From contig MGDB01000064.1 in the NCBI GenBank assembly GCA_001790645.1, positions 1 through 5,526 of the forward strand: a stretch of 5,526 nt of DNA, written 5' to 3'. Below the pieces are notes generated by a model, which saw nothing but the letters and a program-made list of their open reading frames with translations, searched no databases and had not been told where the DNA came from. This stretch comes from Candidatus Schekmanbacteria bacterium GWA2_38_11 (GTDB taxonomy: Bacteria > Schekmanbacteria > GWA2-38-11). Made by a program: the position numbers and the translations under genes. Position 1 is the stretch's first letter; each line of letters begins with the position of its first letter. Below, in pieces: positions 1-5,216 of this stretch.

Positions 1-809
1 AGGATTTAAAGAATGTGAAGGAAGTAAAAGTCAAGACCCCTTTTGGAGAACCTTCTGATAAATACATTTTAGGAAAACTCGAAGGGAAAGAAATGGTCTT
101 TCTCCCGCGGCATGGAAAGGGACACAGGAACCTTCCCCATGAAATCAATTTCAGGGCAAATATCTACGGGATGAAAAAATTAGGAGTTGAATGGATAATC
201 TCAGTAAGCGCTGTTGGAAGCATGAAGAAAAAAATAAAACCGGGGGACATTGTAATCCCGGACCAGTTTTTTGACAGGACAAAATCAAGGCCAAGCAGTT
301 TTTTTGGCAACGGCATTGCCGGGCATATTCAGTTTGCTGACCCTACCTGCCATACCCTAAGCAGTACCCTTTATCAGGCAGCAAAAGAGGCAGGGGCTAC
401 GGTCCACAAAGGAGGAACCTATATCTGCATAGAGGGTCCACAGTTTTCTACAAGAGGAGAATCCCTGATTTATCGCAGGTGGGGTGTGGATATCATAGGG
501 ATGACAAATATCCCCGAGGCAAAGCTTGCGAGGGAAGCTGAAATCTGCTACGCCACAATTGCCTTAGCCACAGACTATGATTGCTGGCATGAGGAAGAGG
601 AGGACGTAACAATTGACGCTGTTTTAGAAATAATTAAAAAGAATGTAAAAATGGCTCAGAGCATTATCAAAAACACTGTTAAAAAGATTAAAGAGAAAAG
701 GGAATGCGTTTGCGCAGAGGCTTCAAAGTATGCGATTATTACAGCAAAGGACAAAATACCTGCTAAGATAAAAAAAGATTTGGGATTAATTTTTGGGAAA
801 TATTTATAA
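1..809 (+). CDS. mtnP: 5'-methylthioadenosine phosphorylase (MTAP), 5'-truncated by the window edge
   Basis: The product cleaves 5'-methylthioadenosine with phosphate to adenine and 5-methylthioribose-1-phosphate, a cytosolic step of methionine salvage and polyamine by-product recycling. Counting the first whole codon (base 3) as residue 1, 268 residues are visible. They carry the purine-nucleoside-phosphorylase/MTAP signatures in order: PRHGKGH (35-41), SAVGSM (69-74), PGDIVIPDQFFDRT nearby, IEGPQFSTRGES (143-154), GMTNIPEA (166-173) and ATDYDCW (189-195). The Asp pair of the last motif (D191, D193) is the purine-base site. The Thr/Pro pattern after GM and the DYDCW sequence favour MTAP over PNP or MTIP. 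A C-V-C motif (235-237) lies near the C-terminus, as in many prokaryotic MTAPs. The frame is open to base 1, and residues before the GTG at 15 still match the family, so that GTG is not the start. The N-terminal phosphate-binding GIIGGSG segment, perhaps 10-20 residues, lies upstream. The gene ends in TAA. Confidence 0.93.
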   Translation, partial: DLKNVKEVKVKTPFGEPSDKYILGKLEGKEMVFLPRHGKGHRNLPHEINFRANIYGMKKLGVEWIISVSAVGSMKKKIKPGDIVIPDQFFDRTKSRPSSFFGNGIAGHIQFADPTCHTLSSTLYQAAKEAGATVHKGGTYICIEGPQFSTRGESLIYRRWGVDIIGMTNIPEAKLAREAEICYATIALATDYDCWHEEEEDVTIDAVLEIIKKNVKMAQSIIKNTVKKIKEKRECVCAEASKYAIITAKDKIPAKIKKDLGLIFGKYL

Positions 810-822
810 AAAATTCTTCGCA

Positions 823-918
823 TGTCATTGCGAGGGGATACAATCCCCGAAGCAATCTCATAAATAGAAATATAAAGAATAAGATTGCCACGCTCCCTGA
901 TGGTCGCTCGCAATGACA
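823..918. repeat. 96-bp imperfect palindromic intergenic repeat
   Basis: The outer arms TGTCATTGCGAG (823-834) and CTCGCAATGACA (907-918) are perfect 12-bp reverse complements. The inner arms GCAATCT (852-858) and AGATTGC (882-888) also pair. Within the left half, GGGGAT (834-839) and ATCCCC (843-848) form a small 6-bp hairpin with a 3-base loop. The element fills most of the mtnP-trpB gap and has no coding content. From memory, sequences built on TCATTGCGAG...GAAGCAATCTC...CGCTCGCAATGAC are dispersed repeats in many unrelated bacterial genomes, which suggests a REP/MITE-like non-autonomous element. The function is unknown. If transcribed it could fold into a long stem and might influence mtnP mRNA stability or termination. 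Confidence 0.8.
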
Positions 919-930
919 AAATGGGATTCT

Positions 931-968
931 GGGTTAGCGCTTTAGGGTTAGGAGACCCTAACCTACCC
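931..968. repeat. GGGTTAG-based hairpin cluster
   Basis: GGGTTAG occurs twice as a direct repeat (931-937 and 945-951). It is followed by its complement in the right arm: GGTTAGG (946-952) pairs with CCTAACC (957-963) across a 4-base loop, and TTAGGGT (942-948) can alternatively pair with ACCCTAA (955-961). It lies 12 bp beyond the larger palindrome at 823-918 and appears to be a second, distinct repeat module in the same gap. No T-run follows, so it is not a canonical intrinsic terminator. Confidence 0.55.
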
Positions 969-1001
969 AACACGAAAAATAATTAAAAGAAATAAAATAC
1001 A

Positions 1002-2213
1002 ATGAAATATAATTTACCGGACAATGAAGGGCACTTTGGGGTTTACGGGGGAAGGTTCATCCCTGAGACCCTCATGAAAGCCCTCGAAGAGCTTACCGTA
1101 GAATACCGCAAAGCCAGGCAGGATAAGAACTTTAAAAAAGAACTTTCTTATTATCTCAGGGAATATGCCGGAAGACCAACTCCCCTTTATTTTGCTGAAA
1201 GGCTTTCAGATTATCTTAAGGTAGGTAAAATCTATTTAAAAAGAGAAGACCTTCTCCATACAGGCGCACACAAGATAAATAATACCCTGGGACAGATTCT
1301 CCTTGCTAAAAGAATGGGAAAAAAAAGGATCATTGCAGAGACTGGTGCCGGGCAGCACGGCGTGGCTACTGCTACTGCAGCAGCTATATTCGGGCTTAAA
1401 TGCGAAGTCTATATGGGAGAGGAAGATATTCGCAGGCAGGCTCTCAATGTATTTCGTATGGAACTCCTGGGAGCAAAGGTTATACCAGTAAAATCAGGAA
1501 GCAGGACTCTCAAGGACGCTATCAATGAGGCATTAAGGGATTGGGTTACAAATGTTGAAAACACTCATTATATAATTGGTTCAGTTGTAGGACCTCATCC
1601 CTATCCAATGATTGTGAGAGATTTTCAGATAATAATAGGCAAAGAGGCAAAAAAGCAGATCCATGATAAAGAAAAAAGATTGCCGACCCACTGCATTGCC
1701 TGTGTAGGCGGGGGTTCTAATTCCATAGGACTTTTTCATCCCTTTATTACGGATAAGGTAGAACTCATCGGAGTTGAAGCCGGGGGATACGGGCTGAGGT
1801 CAGGTAAACATGGAGCATCCTTAGAAAAAGGAGAGGTTGGTGTCTTCCACGGAAGCAAGTGTTATATCCTCCAGGACGATGACGGACAGGTAAGACCTGC
1901 CCATTCAGTTTCAGCAGGGCTTGATTATCCGGGCGTAGGTCCTGAGCATAGCTACTTAAAGGACATAAAAAGAGTAAATTATGTTTCTGTCAAAGATAAC
2001 GAGGCATTGGAAGGGTTTAAGGCATTGTCCGAGTTAGAAGGAATAATACCAGCTTTAGAATCAGCCCATGCCATTGCCTATCTCCTGAAGGAGAAGAAAA
2101 GGTTTAAAAAAAATTCCTTAATACTGCTCTGTCTTTCCGGAAGAGGAGACAAAGACGTTACTCATGTGCAGCAGATATTGAAAGCAGGGATTAGAGCAGG
2201 GGCGAGTCGCTGA
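1002..2213 (+). CDS. trpB: Tryptophan synthase beta chain
   Basis: This is a PLP enzyme that condenses indole with L-serine to give L-tryptophan. It normally works in an alpha2beta2 complex with TrpA, which supplies indole through a tunnel. The 403-residue length is normal for the family. Visible landmarks are the N-terminal [13 protein letters not shown] (10-22), GRPTPL (57-62), and HTGAHKINN with the Schiff-base lysine at K91. E113 in AETGAGQHG is the catalytic acid. The phosphate-binding GGGSN is at 236-240, [13 protein letters not shown] at 304-316 (D308 matches the allosteric Asp), E353 is in ESAHA, and SGRGDKD is at 379-385. The sequence belongs to the classical TrpB1 group and not the longer TrpB2 form. 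The ATG at 1002 fits the family N-terminus, but only a weak AAAGA-type ribosome site precedes it. No trpA or trpF is adjacent. The last residues (GASR) and the TGA stop are encoded within a palindrome at 2200-2220. Confidence 0.97.
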   Translation: MKYNLPDNEGHFGVYGGRFIPETLMKALEELTVEYRKARQDKNFKKELSYYLREYAGRPTPLYFAERLSDYLKVGKIYLKREDLLHTGAHKINNTLGQILLAKRMGKKRIIAETGAGQHGVATATAAAIFGLKCEVYMGEEDIRRQALNVFRMELLGAKVIPVKSGSRTLKDAINEALRDWVTNVENTHYIIGSVVGPHPYPMIVRDFQIIIGKEAKKQIHDKEKRLPTHCIACVGGGSNSIGLFHPFITDKVELIGVEAGGYGLRSGKHGASLEKGEVGVFHGSKCYILQDDDGQVRPAHSVSAGLDYPGVGPEHSYLKDIKRVNYVSVKDNEALEGFKALSELEGIIPALESAHAIAYLLKEKKRFKKNSLILLCLSGRGDKDVTHVQQILKAGIRAGASR

Positions 2214-2220
2214 CTCGCCC
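2200..2220. repeat. 21-bp palindrome spanning the trpB stop codon
   Basis: GGGCGAGTC (2200-2208) and GACTCGCCC (2212-2220) are perfect 9-bp arms around a GCT loop. The trpB TGA stop (2211-2213) overlaps the loop and the right arm. The stem is GC-rich and could act at the end of the trpB message, but an AATTTAG sequence follows it and not a T-run, so Rho-independent termination is not clearly supported. It could equally be a mobile palindromic repeat that landed at the gene end. Confidence 0.7.
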
Positions 2221-2260
2221 AATTTAGAAAAGAATAAACAGCCTGCAGGAGCAGATAAAA

Positions 2261-2314
2261 TCCCCCTTAATCCCCCTTCCTGCCTGCCGGCAGGCAGGTT
2301 TCAAGGGGGGAAGG
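2261..2314. repeat. Composite C-tract/G-tract inverted repeat
   Basis: TCCCCCTT is present twice with a 10-bp period (2261-2268 and 2271-2278). CCCCCTT (2272-2278) pairs with AAGGGGG (2303-2309) on the far side of an enclosed 20-bp palindrome. The motif AATCCCCCTTAATCCCCCTT resembles, from memory, a dispersed intergenic repeat in many environmental bacterial genomes. Its right end merges into the purine-rich ribosome binding region of the next gene. Confidence 0.7.
2279..2298. repeat. Perfect 20-bp palindrome nested in the composite repeat
   Basis: CCTGCCTGCCGGCAGGCAGG is self-complementary over its full length (10 + 10). It sits between the C-tract and G-tract arms of the surrounding repeat. 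Each arm contains two copies of CCTG. As DNA it could extrude a cruciform; as RNA it would form the tip of the larger stem. It may be a separate repeat unit inserted into the other. Confidence 0.8.
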
Positions 2315-2318
2315 AAAG
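2311..2318 (+). promoter_or_regulatory. Ribosome binding site of yraN
   Basis: AAGGAAAG lies just upstream of the ATG at 2324, with 8 bases between AAGGA (2311-2315) and the start codon. It directly follows, and partly overlaps, the G-rich right arm of the composite repeat. The repeat therefore supplies part of the translation-initiation region and could mask it when folded. Confidence 0.6.
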
Positions 2319-2323
2319 AGAAT

Positions 2324-2701
2324 ATGGAAGAGAGAAGGGAGTTTGGCAATAAGGGAGAAGATTTAGCCTGCAAATTTCTTGAGAAGAACGGTTACAAGAT
2401 CATTGAAAGAAATTACAGAAACAGGACAGGTGAAATTGATATTATTGCCCGGGATAAAGATGATATGGTGTTTATTGAAATTAAAACCAAATTATCTAAA
2501 GACTTTGCCCAGCCAGAGCTCTCTGTCAATCCTTCAAAGCAGAAAAAGATTGTTAAAACTGCCCTTGTCTATCTCATGGAGAAAAATATCAACAAAACAG
2601 GATGCCGCTTTGATGTTGTAGGCATAACAGGAGAAAAGGAAAATACAAAGATTGAGCTAATTAAAAACGCCTTTACCACTGATGGGAGGTACATGTATTA
2701 A
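2324..2701 (+). CDS. yraN: YraN/UPF0102 family nuclease-fold protein
   Basis: This is a 125-residue protein of the UPF0102 (YraN) family, which has a restriction-endonuclease-like fold resembling Holliday-junction resolvases. Its physiological role is not well established. The family signatures are present in order: FGNKGEDLACKFLEKNGY (7-24), with E12 in the GED motif; RNYRNRTGEIDIIARD (29-44), with E37 and D39; VFIEIKTK (49-56), with E52 and K54, matching the PD-(D/E)xK metal-binding pattern; the conserved Q73 in SKQKK; and CRFDVVGI (94-101). The near-terminal IELIKNAF (110-117) matches the family C-terminus. Length and start are typical, and a good AAGGA ribosome site supports the ATG. In many bacteria yraN neighbours rnhB or other housekeeping genes. 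Here it stands between trpB and a bamD-like gene, with repeat elements in both flanking gaps. Confidence 0.93.
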   Translation: MEERREFGNKGEDLACKFLEKNGYKIIERNYRNRTGEIDIIARDKDDMVFIEIKTKLSKDFAQPELSVNPSKQKKIVKTALVYLMEKNINKTGCRFDVVGITGEKENTKIELIKNAFTTDGRYMY

Positions 2702-2702
2702 A

Positions 2703-2826
2703 AAATTCTAAATACTAAATCCGAAATTCTAAACAATATCAAAATTCAAAATTTCAATGTTCTAAATTGTTTTGACTTTTGATCATTAGGATTTTAAATT
2801 TGTTTAGAATTTAGATATTAGAATTT
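2703..2826. repeat. 124-bp AT-rich imperfect palindrome between yraN and bamD
   Basis: The outer arms AAATTCTAA (2703-2711) and TTAGAATTT (2818-2826) are perfect complements. A second arm pair, AAATTCTAAACAA (2724-2736) and TTGTTTAGAATTT (2800-2812), is a perfect 13-bp match, with further partial pairing towards the centre. AAATTCTAA recurs within the left half, so the element is also internally repetitive. It begins one base after the yraN stop codon. From memory it resembles the 'AAATCC/GAAATTC' AT-rich palindromes common in intergenic regions of uncultured bacterial lineages. No open frame is seen in it. Confidence 0.75.
2772..2800 (+). promoter_or_regulatory. Possible sigma70-type promoter inside the AT-rich repeat
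   Basis: TTGACT (2772-2777) matches the -35 consensus at 5 of 6 positions. TAAATT (2795-2800), 17 bases downstream, matches the -10 at 4 of 6. It would direct transcription towards the bamD-malQ pair from about 60 bases upstream of the bamD start. The region is very AT-rich, so chance matches are likely and the call is weak. Confidence 0.2.
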
Positions 2827-2860
2827 AACTTAGATTTCAACTTAAACTTTAGAGAAATAA

Positions 2861-3655
2861 ATGATTAAAAAATTATCACTCCCTGTATTATTTTTACTCC
2901 TTCTGCCCCTTGGCTGCAAAACACCACTTCCTCCCAATAGCCTTTCTGTAATGGAACTTTATACCAGAGGGGAAAAGGCTTTTGAGAAAAAGAAATATGG
3001 AGAGGCTGTGGACGCATTTAAAAAGATAAAAATTGAGTTTCCTGAAAGCAATAAACTTTCCATAGTCCGGTTAAGGACTGGGGAAAGCTATTATTTAGAT
3101 GAAAAATATGATGAAGCAATTGCAGAATATAAGGAATTTCTTGATTACCATGCAGCCCATAAGGCAAGAGACCTGGCAAGATACCGCATAGGAATATGCC
3201 TCTATAAGCAGATACTCACGCCTGACCGGGATCAGACCAAAACCCGCGACGCATTAAAACAGTTCAAAGAACTTGTCAGAGACATGCCAGACAGCCGTTA
3301 TGTTGAAAAATCATCTGCAAGAATAAAGGATTGTACGGACAGGCTTGCAAAGAGCGAATATTATATTGGAAATTTTTATTACAGGACCAAGCACTATAAG
3401 GCTGCCGTACTGAGACTTTCAAAACTTCTCAAAGACTATCCTGACCAAAAAATTGAACCTATGGCAATAAGTTTACTTGCAGAGTCTTACTGGAAAGGAG
3501 AAGAATTAGAGAGGGCGCTGAAAACCTATAAAGAACTTCTCTTAAGGTATCCAAAATCAAGCTACGCAAAACATGCAGATTCAATGTTAAAGGAATATGG
3601 TAAGGAATACGGGATTGAGATAGAACCTGAAAAGAGAAAAACAGAAGAAAAATAA
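2861..3655 (+). CDS. bamD: Outer membrane assembly lipoprotein, BamD-like (YfiO), TPR-repeat
   Basis: This is a predicted 264-residue lipoprotein of the BAM complex, which inserts beta-barrel proteins into the outer membrane. The N-terminus is a lipoprotein signal: KK (3-4), a hydrophobic run (5-17), then PLGC with the lipidated cysteine at C19. K20 at the +2 position is compatible with outer-membrane sorting. Pro at -3 departs from the usual Leu. The remainder is TPR-like helical pairs, including LYTRGEKAFEKKKYGEAVDAF (from 33), RTGESYYLDEKYDEAIAEY (72-90), AKSEYYIGNFYYRTKHYKAA (163-182) and AESYWKGEELERALKTYKEL (207-226). The LTPDRDQTKTRDALKQF segment (119-135) and AKSEYYIGNFYYR are typical of BamD as opposed to generic TPR or CpoB/YbgF proteins. 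Length is close to E. coli BamD (about 245). The tail is charged (KRKTEEK). A weak AGAG ribosome site precedes the ATG, and the signal peptide fixes the start. malQ follows after 11 bp. Confidence 0.88.
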   Translation: MIKKLSLPVLFLLLLPLGCKTPLPPNSLSVMELYTRGEKAFEKKKYGEAVDAFKKIKIEFPESNKLSIVRLRTGESYYLDEKYDEAIAEYKEFLDYHAAHKARDLARYRIGICLYKQILTPDRDQTKTRDALKQFKELVRDMPDSRYVEKSSARIKDCTDRLAKSEYYIGNFYYRTKHYKAAVLRLSKLLKDYPDQKIEPMAISLLAESYWKGEELERALKTYKELLLRYPKSSYAKHADSMLKEYGKEYGIEIEPEKRKTEEK

Positions 3656-3666
3656 AACTATATATA

Positions 3667-5175
3667 ATGAAAAGAGAAACTGGTATTCTTCTCCACATAA
3701 CATCTCTTTCCTCGCCTTATGGTATTGGGGATCTGGGACCAGAAGCCTACAGGTTTGCAGACTTTCTTTCAAAAACAAAACAGAGTCTCTGGCAGGTTCT
3801 TCCCTTTAACCCAACTAACCCTGCCCATGGGAATTCTCCTTATAGCTGCGTATCTGCCTTTGCAGCCAATTCTTTGCTGGTAAGTCCGGAATTACTGGTT
3901 AAAGATGGATTCCTTTCTGAAAAAGATCTTCAGCCTCTGCCCGCTTTTCCCACGGAAAAGGTTAATTATTTAAAAGCTATTGCCTATAAGGAAAGGCTCC
4001 TTAATATTGCCTGCCAGCGTTTCAAGGGAATGGGGGATAGAAACGAATATGAAAAATTCTGTTCAGAAAATTCCCACTGGCTTGAAGATTTTACTCTTTT
4101 CATCGCTATAAAATCCTTTTTTGGCGGGAAGGTATGGGGTGAATGGCCAAAGGAACTGCGTGACAGAGAGCCAGAATCCCTAAAAGCCATTGCGAAGAAA
4201 CTACAGAATGAAATTGAAAGGGAGAAGTTTACACAGTATCTCTTCTTTAAGCAGTGGTTTAAACTCAAGTCCTGCTGTAATCAGAATGGAATCAGGATTA
4301 TTGGTGATATTCCCATCTATGTAAACTATGACAGTGCAGATGTCTGGGTAAACCCTGAGATATTCAAGTTAAATGAAGAAAAAAGACCGGTTTTTGTTGC
4401 AGGCGTTCCCCCGGATTACTTCAGTGAAACAGGTCAGCTCTGGGGTAACCCCATATACAACTGGGATATATTAAAGGAAAGAAACTATGAATGGTGGATT
4501 CAAAGGATGGAACACGCTTTGAAGATATATGACGTTGTGAGGATTGACCACTTCAGAGGTCTTGTGGATTTCTGGGAAGTGCCTGCTGGTGAACAAACAG
4601 CCGTAAACGGAAAGTGGGTTGACGCACCTGCTGAAGATTTTTTCAGTCTACTTCTTAACATATTCCCCAATCTTCCTATCATAGCAGAGGACCTTGGATT
4701 CCTTTCACCTCGCGTAAAAGAGGTCATGCAGATTTTCGGATTTCCAGGTATGAAAGTGCTTCTTTTTGCCTTTGGAGAAGATAACCCGACACATCCTTAT
4801 CTACCCTATACCTATGAAAAAAATTCTGTTGTCTATACTGGCACGCATGACAACAACACTGCAAGAGGTTGGTTTGAAAAGGAAGCCACTCCCGAGGAGA
4901 AAGAGAGAGTACTCCGCTATTTAGGACACAAAATACCATCAAAAAATATTCACTGGGAACTGATACAGCTTGCCATGATGTCAGTTGCTAACACCGCACT
5001 CTTTCCCATGCAGGACATTTTAGGACTTGGGCAGGAAGCACGGATGAATCAGCCATCAAGTGCGGAAAAGAACTGGGAATGGCGGATGCTGCCTGAACAA
5101 CTAACCTCAGCACCCGCAGAAAAACTGCTCGAACTCACAGAAACTTACGGAAGGGCTGTCCGGGAACAAGGATAA
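3667..5175 (+). CDS. malQ: 4-alpha-glucanotransferase (amylomaltase, GH77)
   Basis: This cytosolic enzyme transfers alpha-1,4-glucan segments between maltodextrins, disproportionating them and releasing glucose, in maltodextrin/glycogen metabolism. The 502-residue length matches the compact bacterial amylomaltases and not the longer E. coli MalQ. Visible landmarks are the start RETGILLHITSLSSPYGIGDLG (3-24), LPFNPTNPAHGNSPYS (45-60) and GDIPIYVNYDSADVW (213-227). The substrate loop GVPPDYFSETGQLWGNP is at 246-262. The catalytic triad is D294 (nucleophile, in VRIDHFRG), E341 (acid/base, in IIAEDLG) and D395 (in GTHDNNT). NQPSS (461-465) is near the C-terminal end. All three catalytic positions are intact. 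The ATG matches the family N-terminus, but no good Shine-Dalgarno sequence is seen, so translation may be coupled to bamD 11 bp upstream. No other glycogen gene is in the window, and no strong terminator follows. Confidence 0.97.
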   Translation: MKRETGILLHITSLSSPYGIGDLGPEAYRFADFLSKTKQSLWQVLPFNPTNPAHGNSPYSCVSAFAANSLLVSPELLVKDGFLSEKDLQPLPAFPTEKVNYLKAIAYKERLLNIACQRFKGMGDRNEYEKFCSENSHWLEDFTLFIAIKSFFGGKVWGEWPKELRDREPESLKAIAKKLQNEIEREKFTQYLFFKQWFKLKSCCNQNGIRIIGDIPIYVNYDSADVWVNPEIFKLNEEKRPVFVAGVPPDYFSETGQLWGNPIYNWDILKERNYEWWIQRMEHALKIYDVVRIDHFRGLVDFWEVPAGEQTAVNGKWVDAPAEDFFSLLLNIFPNLPIIAEDLGFLSPRVKEVMQIFGFPGMKVLLFAFGEDNPTHPYLPYTYEKNSVVYTGTHDNNTARGWFEKEATPEEKERVLRYLGHKIPSKNIHWELIQLAMMSVANTALFPMQDILGLGQEARMNQPSSAEKNWEWRMLPEQLTSAPAEKLLELTETYGRAVREQG

Positions 5176-5216
5176 ACCTTATCGCAGCTTATTTTCATGC
5201 TCACTTCTATCTAATC

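Noticed and set aside
656..973. Minus-strand open frame of 105 codons across the mtnP end and the following gap
   Set aside because: It runs antisense to the conserved mtnP C-terminus and through the palindromic repeats; no family resemblance and no convincing ribosome site.
1303..1491. Plus-strand open frame in another phase inside trpB
   Set aside because: It is fully inside the strongly conserved trpB reading frame, so it is a shadow.
2242..2249. CCTGCAGG 8-bp palindrome
   Set aside because: Too short to distinguish from chance, and not symmetric with the neighbouring repeats.
823..2826. CRISPR array or tandem-repeat locus
   Set aside because: The repeats are of different families and are not regularly spaced with unique spacers; no cas-like gene is present.
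3459..3778. Two overlapping minus-strand frames across the bamD-malQ junction
   Set aside because: They are antisense to well-supported genes and their hydrophobic content comes from antisense of Lys/Glu-rich codons.
3984..4942. Three minus-strand frames inside malQ
   Set aside because: Antisense shadows of a complete GH77 gene; no recognisable motifs.
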